From contig NZ_FOIB01000015.1 of the NCBI RefSeq assembly GCF_900111765.1, forward strand, positions 62,001 to 126,000: a stretch of DNA of 64,000 nucleotides. Direction: 5' to 3'. The stretch comes from Myxococcus fulvus (GTDB taxonomy: Bacteria > Myxococcota > Myxococcia > Myxococcales > Myxococcaceae). This document shows positions 57,301 through 64,000 of this stretch, piece by piece. The position numbers and the translations under genes are program-made. Position 1 is the stretch's first letter. The number at the start of each line of letters is the position of its first letter. Under the pieces are notes generated by a model. It did not search any database. It saw nothing but the letters and a program-made list of their open reading frames with translations, and had not been told where the DNA came from.

Positions 57301-57398
57301 CCACATCCATTCTCAGACAAGCCCTGGCGGTTCGACCGCGACCCGACACACCGGAAGAGCCGATGCATCGTCCTGCGGGCTTCGACCGCGCGAGCGCC

Positions 57399-57533
57399 TC
57401 AGGGGCCTGTGTCCCCTCCCCCACCGGGCTCATCTCCGGCGTCGAAGAGCTCCTCGATGGAGGCCTTCTCCGCGTTCCCGCGCACGAACGCGCCCTGGTC
57501 ATCCGCGCTGAGCCCCACCAGGTGTTCCGTCAG
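57399..57533 (-). pseudogene. possible remnant of a decayed gene (hydrolase-like C-terminus)
   Basis: In the 350 bp between the LysR gene and the gene at 57629, a short minus-strand frame reads LSADDQGAFVRGNAEK, a phrase like the C-terminus of amidohydrolase-2-type enzymes. It is bounded by stops on both sides, and the adjacent frame (57534-57600) seems to continue it after a shift. This is a weak call. The rest of the interval shows nothing else. Confidence 0.25.
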
Positions 57534-57628
57534 TCACATGTCGTGGCAAGTCCCCGAGGTCCACGTCGGCATCGAGCATCCGCCATGTTATGCGGTTTCG
57601 CCCAAGCGTTTCCGCCACGGAGCAAGCC

Positions 57629-58393
57629 ATGCGCAGCCTCATCCTCTGGACCCTGTTGTTGTTCGCCACGGAGGCCCTGGCCACCGAGACCCGACTCGTC
57701 GTCCGGGCGCGCGCCAGGGACGGCAAGTTCGTCGGAACCTCCATGGGCGGCGTGCAGGTGGTGCTTCGGGATGCACGGACGGGTCAGGTGCTGACCCAGG
57801 GTGTCACCGCCGGCTCGACGGGCAACACCCAGACGCTGATGAAGCAGCCCCAGGTGCGCGGGGCGCCGCTCGCGGACGAGGCCTCCGCGAAGTACACGGC
57901 CACGGTGGACCTCAGCGAGCCGACGCTGGTGACGGTGGAGGTCTCCGGCCCTCTGGCGCAGCGGCAGGCGCTCGCCACCAGCACGACGCAGCTCTGGCTC
58001 CTGCCCGGCAAGCACGTCGAGGGCGATGGACTCATCCTGGAGCTGCCCGGCTTCGTGGTCGACGTGGTGACGCCGTCCGCGCAGGAGTTCATCAAGCTGC
58101 CGTCCGACAAGAAGCTCACCGTGCCACTTCGCGCCAACCTCGTGCTCATGTGCGGCTGCTCCACCGAGCCCAAGGGCCTCTGGGACTCCAACCGGTACGA
58201 GCTGCTGGCTTCCGTGAAGCACAACGGCAAGCCCCTCTCCCAGGTCCCCCTGAAGTTCGCCGGGAAGACCAGCACCTACGAGGCCGCGCTGTCCGTGCAG
58301 CAGTCGGGCGTCTACGAAGTCACGGTGACGGCGTTCGACCCCGCCACCGGGAACTCCGGCGTGGACTCCACCACGTTCGTCGTCGAGCAGTAG
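57629..58393 (+). CDS. exported protein of unknown function
   Basis: 254 residues. Signal peptide (about 1-20, ALA-T), then beta-rich sequence with an Ig-like flavour (repeated VRARARDGKFVG, TLVTVEVSGPL, YEVTVTAFDPATG) and a CGC motif (about residue 172). ATG 57629 follows CGGAG and starts the signal peptide. The last ~60 residues look like a separate Ig-like domain. No family recognised. Confidence 0.7.
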   Translation: MRSLILWTLLLFATEALATETRLVVRARARDGKFVGTSMGGVQVVLRDARTGQVLTQGVTAGSTGNTQTLMKQPQVRGAPLADEASAKYTATVDLSEPTLVTVEVSGPLAQRQALATSTTQLWLLPGKHVEGDGLILELPGFVVDVVTPSAQEFIKLPSDKKLTVPLRANLVLMCGCSTEPKGLWDSNRYELLASVKHNGKPLSQVPLKFAGKTSTYEAALSVQQSGVYEVTVTAFDPATGNSGVDSTTFVVEQ

Positions 58394-58402
58394 CGCGGCG
58401 CC

Positions 58403-58426
58403 TGTCCGCCCCTGAACGAGCGGACA
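58403..58426 (+). terminator. hairpin after the exported protein gene
   Basis: TGTCCGC-N10-GCGGACA, a perfect 7-bp stem that starts 10 bases after the stop codon, followed by a C-rich run. Confidence 0.45.
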
Positions 58427-58592
58427 CCCCCTCCGAGTCGGAGTCCGCGTCGGCAAGTCTCCAGGACACCAACACGGCGGCGGAACGGCGCGCCCGCGAT
58501 GGAAGACTCGCGCTCGGGATGGATTCGACTTCCCCGCGGGGGAGGCTCATGCCCGGGCGCCATCTCCTGACAGCGGGCCGTCGGAGCGTGAC

Positions 58593-59936
58593 ATGCGGAA
58601 TGAGAGGAAGACCTTCTTGTCGAGAGGATGGGGCGCGGCGTGCGTCCTGGCCTTGCTGAGCGCCTGCAGTGGCGGGCTCGAGCCCCTCTCCGGCGAAGAG
58701 GCACTCACCCACCTCGACCCAGGAGGAAGCGACAGCTCGGTCCTGACTTCGCTGGCGCCAGAGCCGTCGTATGCCCACGCGGTGGACTCGACCTCCACTG
58801 CGGGCGTGCTCGAACCGGAGCGGGCGCTGGGCCCACCCGATGGACAGGCAGCGATGGTGTTGAACCTGCCCGGCGCGGTGCTGGTGCTGGACATGGGGGA
58901 GGGAACGGAGGGGACGGGGGACTTGAACGTCTCCTACCGGAACGCGACGCTGGAGGTGCTCACGTGGGTGGAGTTCCTGCGCGCGGACAAGAGCGTCATC
59001 ACCACCGGCCCCCTGCGGCTGGCGAACCTGGGATTGGGCACGCACGTCGCCGTGGTGCCGTACTCGGAGAAGCCCGTCCCCTACCGCTACGTGAGGATGA
59101 CCGGAGTGCTCGCGCTCTACTGGGTGGACGCGGTGCGGAACATGGGCTCCGGCGGCCTCACCTGTGGAGACGGCCAGCTGAACGAAGGCGAGACGTGCGA
59201 CGACGCGAACCGCACCTCCGGGGACGGCTGCAGCCGCGGCTGCCAGCAGGAGGCGGGGTTCAGGTGCGAGGGCACTCCCAGCGTCTGCACGGACATCGAC
59301 GAGTGCGCGGAGGGGCTCGGCAACTGCGCCGCGGGCTTCTCCTGCATCAACAAGCCGGGCAGCTTCTTCTGCTGGGAGGGCGTCTGCCGGCCGCCCCACT
59401 CCGTCTGCAACAATCAGTGCTTCAACCTGTCTACGGACAAGGAGAACTGCGGCCGCTGCGGCAATCGCTGTGGCTGGAGAGATGTCTGTGCGCGTGGCGT
59501 GTGCAAGACCATCGGCAAGCTGGCCTTCACCCTGTCCTGGAGCCGGCCGGGGAATGGAGACCTCATCGTGAGGGCCCCCGGCGGCATCCATTACAGCGCC
59601 CAGAATCCAGGACCGGAGGGAGAGGAGCTGTTCGTCTTCGATGACCAGGATGGGAAGGGGCCTGAGGTCGTCTACTGGGCGCCGGGCGTCGAGCCGGACC
59701 TCGGCGACTACAACATCTGCTTCGAAGCCAAATCCTTCGACCCGGCCCCCAGCCATGACCATCCGGTCAGCGCCTCCGCGACGTACCTGGGTCCCTGGAA
59801 TGGAACCACCCACCTGGGCAGCACCACCCTCACCTCCCACTCCAGGGGAGGAATGGAGTGCGGACGGCCCACCATCGGGTTCGTGGGGAGGATGACCTAC
59901 TGGGGCCGCTTCGCTCCGGAGTCTTCCGGCCCGTAG
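58593..59936 (+). CDS. Cys-rich surface lipoprotein (DUF4215/myxococcus repeat, EGF-like)
   Basis: 447 residues. Lipoprotein signal ending LLSACSG (Cys about residue 25). An N-terminal beta domain (about 60-185) precedes a Cys-rich segment (about 190-310) with a DUF4215-type repeat (CGDGQLNEGETCDDAN, SGDGCSRGCQ), a calcium-binding EGF-like stretch (DIDECAEGLGNC) and further Cys pairs. The last ~125 residues form another beta domain. The Cys-rich repeats suggest a disulfide-stabilised surface protein, perhaps an adhesin. The start ATG gives a full signal peptide. Confidence 0.82.
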   Translation: MRNERKTFLSRGWGAACVLALLSACSGGLEPLSGEEALTHLDPGGSDSSVLTSLAPEPSYAHAVDSTSTAGVLEPERALGPPDGQAAMVLNLPGAVLVLDMGEGTEGTGDLNVSYRNATLEVLTWVEFLRADKSVITTGPLRLANLGLGTHVAVVPYSEKPVPYRYVRMTGVLALYWVDAVRNMGSGGLTCGDGQLNEGETCDDANRTSGDGCSRGCQQEAGFRCEGTPSVCTDIDECAEGLGNCAAGFSCINKPGSFFCWEGVCRPPHSVCNNQCFNLSTDKENCGRCGNRCGWRDVCARGVCKTIGKLAFTLSWSRPGNGDLIVRAPGGIHYSAQNPGPEGEELFVFDDQDGKGPEVVYWAPGVEPDLGDYNICFEAKSFDPAPSHDHPVSASATYLGPWNGTTHLGSTTLTSHSRGGMECGRPTIGFVGRMTYWGRFAPESSGP

Positions 59937-59996
59937 GGCTCCACGCGAAGTATCCTGACATCCCCCTGTCACGCCGGATGGGTAGAGCTTCCGCTC

Positions 59997-60635
59997 ATGA
60001 AACTCTACTTCCATCCGATGTCCGGCAATTCGCGCCGCGTGCTGCTCGTCGCCGCCCACCTCGACGTGCCCCTGGAGCGCGTCATGGTGGACCTGCCCAA
60101 GGGCGAGCAGCGCGCGACGTCGCACCTGGGTCGCAACCCCAACGGGCTCGTCCCCGTCCTCGACGACGACGGCTTCCTGCTCTGGGAGTCGCGCGCCATC
60201 ATGCAGTACCTGGTCGAGCTGACACCGGGCCAGACGCTGCTCCCCACGGAGGCGAGAGGTCGCGCGGATGTGAGCCGCTGGCTCTTCTGGTGCTCGGCGC
60301 ACATGGCGCCGGCGTGCACCATCCTGGTCCAGGAGAACTTCGTGAAGGCGCTGACGGGCCGTGGACCGCCGGACCCCGCCGAGGTCTCTCGGGGTGAAGC
60401 GCTCTTCGCGAAGTACGCACGCCTCCTGGACGAGCACCTCAGGGGCAAGACGTGGGTCTCGCAGGAGCGCCTGACGCTGGCGGACTTCTCCCTGGCCGCG
60501 GGGTTCGCCCTCGCCGGACCGGCGCGCCTGCCGCTCGGGGATTTTCCGAACGTCCGGGCGTGGCTCGGCCGCGTGCAGGAGCTCGAGGCGTGGAAGCGCA
60601 CCGCTCCGACCCTGCCGCTGCCGGCTCGCGGTTGA
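59997..60635 (+). CDS. glutathione S-transferase family protein
   Basis: 212 residues. N-terminal thioredoxin-like domain with NSRRVLLVAAHL and the NPNGLVPVLDDDGFLLWESRAIMQYL stretch (glutathione site), C-terminal helical domain with LTLADFSLAAGFALA. Probable cytoplasmic detoxifying or reductase enzyme. Neighbours do not suggest a substrate. Confidence 0.93.
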   Translation: MKLYFHPMSGNSRRVLLVAAHLDVPLERVMVDLPKGEQRATSHLGRNPNGLVPVLDDDGFLLWESRAIMQYLVELTPGQTLLPTEARGRADVSRWLFWCSAHMAPACTILVQENFVKALTGRGPPDPAEVSRGEALFAKYARLLDEHLRGKTWVSQERLTLADFSLAAGFALAGPARLPLGDFPNVRAWLGRVQELEAWKRTAPTLPLPARG

Positions 60636-60722
60636 GTCCAGCGGGACGGCCTGGGCCCCTGGGGTGGAATCGGGGAGGGACGTGAAGGCGAGGTTGCAAT
60701 CGGGGCACCGCTGGAGCGTTCC

Positions 60723-61835
60723 TTGAGCGCCATGGCCCCTCGTCCACTTCGAGCCCCCCGTCCCCCCTTCGCCCACCTTCGCTCGGGAGTCCTCGGGCTC
60801 ATGCTGCTGATGGGAGGATGTGCGTCCTCCCGTCCTACCCCCGGCGTGGCGGCCGCGTCCCCCTACGGTGCCGACGCGGCCCATGCGGTGGGCTTCACGT
60901 CGCTGAGCTACACGGATGCGGCGCGCCAGCGCGTGTTGAAGACGGTGGTCTGGTATCCGGCGGCCGAGGGCTCGCGGATGGAGGAGCACCCGGCGTCGCC
61001 CATCTTCGTGCCGTTCGTCGCCGCGAAGGACGCGCCGGTGTCCACGGCCCACGCGCGCTGGCCGCTCGTCGTCCTGTCCCACGGCAATGGCGGCGCGGCC
61101 ATCAACATGTCGTGGTTCGGCGCGCACCTGGCGGCCCATGGGTTCATCGTCATGTCGGTGGACCACCCCGGGAACACGTACGGCGACACGAGCCCCGAGG
61201 GCTATGTGCGCGGCTGGGAGCGCCCCCGGGACTTCACGGCCTTGTTGGATGCGGTGTCGAAGGACGCGGTCTGGGGGCCCCGGGTGGACGCCGGGCGCAT
61301 CGGCGCGGCCGGGCACTCCATGGGGGGCTACACGGCGCTCGCGCTGGCGGGTGCGCGGCTCAACCTGTCACCCATCATGCAGGGGTGCACCGCGCCGGAG
61401 ACGCGCGAGCACCCGGGCTGCGATGAGCTGCGCGATGTGGACTACAGCCGCATCGACCTCGCGGTGGCGCGGGCGTCGTACAAGGACGCCCGGGTGAGGG
61501 CGGCCTTCTCCATGGCTCCCGGCATGGCGGGGAGCTACGAGGCGCGGGACGTCGCGGACATCGACGTACCGGTGGCGCTGGTGCTGGCCCAGGGGGACGA
61601 GCTGATGCCCCACGAGCACAACGGCATGCATCTGGCGAAGCTGTTGCCCTCGGCGACCACGGTGGTGCTCGAGGACGCGGCGCACTTCACCTTCCTGCCC
61701 CGATGCACGGAGCTCGGATTCAAGGTGGCGGAGGTGTTGTGCCGGGATGCCACGCCCGGGACGCGAGGGGCCTCGCAGGCTCGGACGCTCTCGGAGGCCG
61801 TGTCGTTCTTCCGGCGGACGCTCGGCGGCGACTGA
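60723..61835 (+). CDS. alpha/beta-hydrolase lipoprotein (dienelactone hydrolase/PAF-AH-like)
   Basis: 370 residues from TTG 60723, preferred over ATG 60732 because GGAG lies 6 bases before the TTG. Lipoprotein signal ends LMGGCAS. The catalytic serine is in GHSMGGY (about residue 202); LVVLSHGNGG is the oxyanion strand, an Asp lies in LAQGDELMP and a His in DAAHFTF. It probably hydrolyses an ester or lactone at the envelope. A perfect inverted repeat follows about 30 bases after the stop. Confidence 0.88.
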   Translation: MSAMAPRPLRAPRPPFAHLRSGVLGLMLLMGGCASSRPTPGVAAASPYGADAAHAVGFTSLSYTDAARQRVLKTVVWYPAAEGSRMEEHPASPIFVPFVAAKDAPVSTAHARWPLVVLSHGNGGAAINMSWFGAHLAAHGFIVMSVDHPGNTYGDTSPEGYVRGWERPRDFTALLDAVSKDAVWGPRVDAGRIGAAGHSMGGYTALALAGARLNLSPIMQGCTAPETREHPGCDELRDVDYSRIDLAVARASYKDARVRAAFSMAPGMAGSYEARDVADIDVPVALVLAQGDELMPHEHNGMHLAKLLPSATTVVLEDAAHFTFLPRCTELGFKVAEVLCRDATPGTRGASQARTLSEAVSFFRRTLGGD

Positions 61836-61865
61836 GCGGGAGCCACCGGTCCCGTTCGCCGACCC

Positions 61866-61897
61866 GTGGGCCCCGTTCGCCGCTCGCACGGGCCCAC
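61866..61897. repeat. inverted repeat between the hydrolase gene and the efflux operon
   Basis: GTGGGCCC (61866-61873) and GGGCCCAC (61890-61897) with a 16-base loop. It could be a terminator for the hydrolase gene or an operator for the downstream efflux operon; no T tract follows. Confidence 0.45.
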
Positions 61898-61972
61898 TGA
61901 CAGAACTCTCCACCCGCGTGCTGCTCGCGCGGGCACTGTGCCTCCACGACCTGTTCGATGGAGGCGCGTTTC

Positions 61973-62080
61973 ATGTCGTTCAAGCGGCTCGCTGTCCTTC
62001 TCCTCGCTGTCGGTCCGGCGTCGTTTGCCACCGAGGGTGACGGCGACATCCATACGGCCGTGGACGGCACGCCATCGTGA
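61973..62080 (+). CDS. 35-residue exported leader peptide coupled to the efflux gene
   Basis: A small frame with GGAGG 8 bases before its ATG. It encodes a signal-peptide-like start (MSFKRLAVLLLAVGPASFA) followed by a short acidic tail (TEGDGDIHTAVDGTPS). Its stop overlaps the GTG of the TolC-type gene (GTGA), so the downstream gene is probably translated by coupling to it. It could be a small envelope peptide, a leader that aids expression, or a remnant. Confidence 0.5.
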   Translation: MSFKRLAVLLLAVGPASFATEGDGDIHTAVDGTPS

Positions 62081-63441
62081 ATCACCCCTCACGGGGCGTT
62101 CGTCGACTGGCGCTCGTCCTCATCCTCGTTGCCGTTCCGACACACGCCGAGCCGCTGCCTCCCAAGGTCGAGGACGCGATGCTCGCCCCCGTCCCTCCCG
62201 CGCCTCGGCGCGTGAAGAGCTGGGGTGAGGCGCTCGCCCTCGTCCGGGAACGGTCCACGGATTTGCGTGGCGCCGAAGCGGGCGTGGAGCGCGCGAGTGG
62301 CCGCTGGAGGCAGGCCCTCTCCGCGCTGCTGCCCCATGCACGCACCCAGGCGGCGGTGGCGCAGGACCTCCTCAATCCCTCGCTGGCTCCAGGTGTTCTT
62401 CCGGGAGCCGCCGGGGACGGTCGCACCGCCACCCAGCCCGCGGTCACCCTCACGACCACGCTGACCCAGTCGGTCATCGACCTGAGCGCGTGGCGAGGCC
62501 TGTCCTCCGCGCGAGAAGCAGAGGCCGGCGCGGTGGCCTCGCTCCAGGACCTCCGCCGTCGCCTCGTCCTCGGGCTCGCGCAGAGCCTCGTCGCCACGGT
62601 CGCCGCCGAACGCGCGGCCGAGATGAACCGTGTCGGTCTGCTGCGCGCCTTGGAGCGCGCGGCCCTCACGCAGCGCTCCTTCGAGCTGGGCGCGGGCAAC
62701 CAGTTGGACGTGGTGCGCGTCCAGCAGGACGTGGCGGTGGCACGCGGCGCGCTCGTCGCGGGGGACGAGCAACTGCGACGGACTCGCGAGGCGCTGGGAC
62801 TCGCGCTCGGCTTCGGCGAGTCCTTCGGCGTCGACCCGACCTTCGACCTGCGCGGGCTGATGGATGACACCCGGCGGGACTGCGCCGCGCTGGAGAACCT
62901 GGACGCCCGCGCGGACCTCGTGGCGGCGCGGGCGCAGGTGGCCGCGGCGCGTGACGGTCTGAGACAAGCGGCCGCGGGATATCTCCCCACCCTCGGGGTC
63001 AGCAGCACGCTCCTCGGCCTCACCACGGAGCCGGGCTTCGGCCGCTTCGCGACGTGGAGCGTCTCCGCCGTGCTCTCCCTGCCGCTCTGGGAGGGCGGCC
63101 TGCGCGAAGGGCTCGTGCGCGAGCGCACGGGCGTCGAGAAGCAGGCCGAGGCCCAACTGGAAGACACCCACCGTGAGGTCTCGGTGGAGGTGGCGCGCGC
63201 ACGCCGGAGCGTGGAGGTGGTCGATGCCCTGGTGACGACGGCGGTGGAGTCACGCGACCTCGCCGAGCGCACCGACCAGCTCACCCGCCGCGCGTTCGAG
63301 GTGGGCCGGGGCAGCAGCCTCGAGCTGGTGCAGAGCGGCGCGGCCCTGCGAGAGGCCGAGCTGAACCTGGTGCTGCGTGAGTTCCAGCGCGTTCAGGCCC
63401 ACCTGGACGCCTTCCTGACGGAGGCCCGATGCAACGGATGA
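62077..63441 (+). CDS. TolC-family outer-membrane efflux protein
   Basis: 454 residues from GTG 62077. Signal peptide (about 1-24, THA-E), then the duplicated TolC helical pattern (outer-membrane efflux protein domains, about 45-240 and 260-450) with an SWGEAL start, LDVVRVQQDV and SLELVQSGAALREAEL helix-turn segments. It should form the outer-membrane channel of an RND-type pump with the downstream membrane-fusion protein. The start overlaps the 35-residue leader peptide. Confidence 0.92.
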   Translation: MNHPSRGVRRLALVLILVAVPTHAEPLPPKVEDAMLAPVPPAPRRVKSWGEALALVRERSTDLRGAEAGVERASGRWRQALSALLPHARTQAAVAQDLLNPSLAPGVLPGAAGDGRTATQPAVTLTTTLTQSVIDLSAWRGLSSAREAEAGAVASLQDLRRRLVLGLAQSLVATVAAERAAEMNRVGLLRALERAALTQRSFELGAGNQLDVVRVQQDVAVARGALVAGDEQLRRTREALGLALGFGESFGVDPTFDLRGLMDDTRRDCAALENLDARADLVAARAQVAAARDGLRQAAAGYLPTLGVSSTLLGLTTEPGFGRFATWSVSAVLSLPLWEGGLREGLVRERTGVEKQAEAQLEDTHREVSVEVARARRSVEVVDALVTTAVESRDLAERTDQLTRRAFEVGRGSSLELVQSGAALREAELNLVLREFQRVQAHLDAFLTEARCNG

Positions 63442-63590
63442 ATCCCCCGATGCGCTTCCTGGAGACAGGGATGACGCGGCTGTGGACGGCGCGTCCAGGC
63501 CCACCTGGACGCCTTCCTGACGGAGGCCCGATGCGACGGATGAAGCTGCTGGTGCGCCCCTGGAGACTCGGATGAATCGGCTGTGGAGTG
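63387..63590. repeat. ~102-bp imperfect tandem duplication at the efflux gene junction
   Basis: Unit 1 (63387-63488) covers the last codons of the TolC gene and a start-like ATG (63471); unit 2 (63489-about 63590) repeats it and includes the real membrane-fusion protein start (63572). The copies match strongly at their beginning (caggcccacctggacgcc) and again around GGAGAC-N4-GATG. The ATG in unit 1 opens a 34-codon frame that ends exactly at the real start. Confidence 0.85.
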
Positions 63591-64000
63591 TGACGTTGTT
63601 GTTGATGCTGGGGTGCTCGGGAAAGAAGGCGGCCCCGGCCGCGCCCGAGCCTCGGGAAATCGACGTGGTCACCGTGGCTCCTCGCGAAGTGCGCGACACG
63701 GGGGAGTACCTGGGCAGCCTGCTGTCGCGACAGAGCGTCACGGTGCTCCCCCGGGTGGACGGCTACGTGCGCCGCATCCACGTGCGCCCGGGCCAGCACG
63801 TGGAGTCAGGCGCACCGCTCCTCGAGGTCGACGCACGCGTGGAGGCCGCCGCGCTCGACGGCGCGCAGGCGCAGCTCAGCTCGGCGCGAGTCGACCTGGA
63901 GCTCGCCCGCCGCACGCTGACCCGCACCCAGACACTGCGTCAGGAAGGTCTCGCCAGCGCCCAGGAGCTGGAGAGCGCCCAGGCCCGCGTCGACTCCGCC
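63572..64000 (+). CDS. RND-type membrane-fusion (periplasmic adaptor) protein, 3' truncated by window end
   Basis: 143 codons of the N-terminus. Lipoprotein signal (LLLMLGCSG, Cys about residue 15), then the start of an AcrA-like barrel (EIDVVTVAPREVRDTGEYLG) and lipoyl domain (VLPRVDGYVRRIHVRPGQHVESG, split over the first half), and the beginning of the helical hairpin. GGAG lies 6 bases before ATG 63572. With the TolC-type gene it forms part of an RND efflux pump; the inner-membrane pump gene is probably beyond the window. Confidence 0.92.
   Translation, partial: MNRLWSVTLLLMLGCSGKKAAPAAPEPREIDVVTVAPREVRDTGEYLGSLLSRQSVTVLPRVDGYVRRIHVRPGQHVESGAPLLEVDARVEAAALDGAQAQLSSARVDLELARRTLTRTQTLRQEGLASAQELESAQARVDSA

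Noticed and set aside
58320-61316. A 998-codon open minus-strand frame opposite the Cys-rich lipoprotein, GST and hydrolase genes
   Set aside because: It has no recognisable domain, is rich in Arg/Gly/Ala/His typical of antisense frames in GC-rich DNA, and covers three well-supported plus-strand genes.

Overview
The window is high-GC DNA (about 68-70% by eye) with strong G/C in third codon positions, so most antisense frames stay open. Gene content points to a myxobacterium of the Myxococcus/Corallococcus/Pyxidicoccus type: several ECF sigma/anti-sigma pairs, large hybrid histidine and Ser/Thr kinases, a sigma-54 activator, a DUF4157 polymorphic toxin, a DUF1592/DUF1552 pair, many lipoproteins and Cys-rich surface proteins. 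This assignment is inference from family content. I saw no rRNA, tRNA, CRISPR array, complete IS element or replication origin.

Layout. 1-3507: 5-oxoprolinase genes (a PxpA-PxpB fusion, then PxpC), a GNAT acetyltransferase and a convergent GAF histidine kinase. 3953-8756: a tightly packed cassette of sigma factor, membrane anti-sigma, secreted protein and TPR-CHAT peptidase. 8747-10965: a polar amino-acid ABC importer whose binding protein and permease are fused. 11085-16353: an uncharacterised protein, a sigma-54 activator, and a secreted serine hydrolase with five tandem repeats. 16436-21510: the most unusual region. It holds a DUF4157 polymorphic toxin translationally coupled to a HEAT-repeat putative immunity gene, then a low-GC Schlafen/AlbA_2-domain gene bracketed by a ~367 bp direct repeat. 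The left repeat copy is a decayed 3' part of the lipoprotein gene that is intact on the right. 20965-24059: an operon of outer-membrane-like protein, ECF sigma factor, FecR-type regulator and lipoprotein.

24137-33421: exported redox and surface functions (DUF1592, DUF1552, a di-heme oxidoreductase, an amidohydrolase, a beta-barrel-like protein). 33455-39493: exported or hypothetical proteins, an M23 peptidase and a GH5 glycosidase; a candidate repressible promoter lies between divergent genes at 35.06 kb. 39835-47580: a kinase/P-loop/membrane protein, a lipoprotein, a 21-bp-period repeat, a subtilase without signal peptide and a PAS/GAF histidine kinase. 47873-57278: a cupin plus alcohol dehydrogenase pair, a HEAT protein, a lipoprotein, and two divergent pairs of LysR regulator with target enzyme (ene-reductase; exported pirin), each with a perfect inverted repeat at the LysR start codon. 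57629-64000: secreted proteins, a GST, a lipoprotein hydrolase, and a TolC/RND-type efflux operon preceded by a coupled 35-residue peptide and carrying a ~102 bp tandem duplication between its first genes. Both ends of the window cut through genes.
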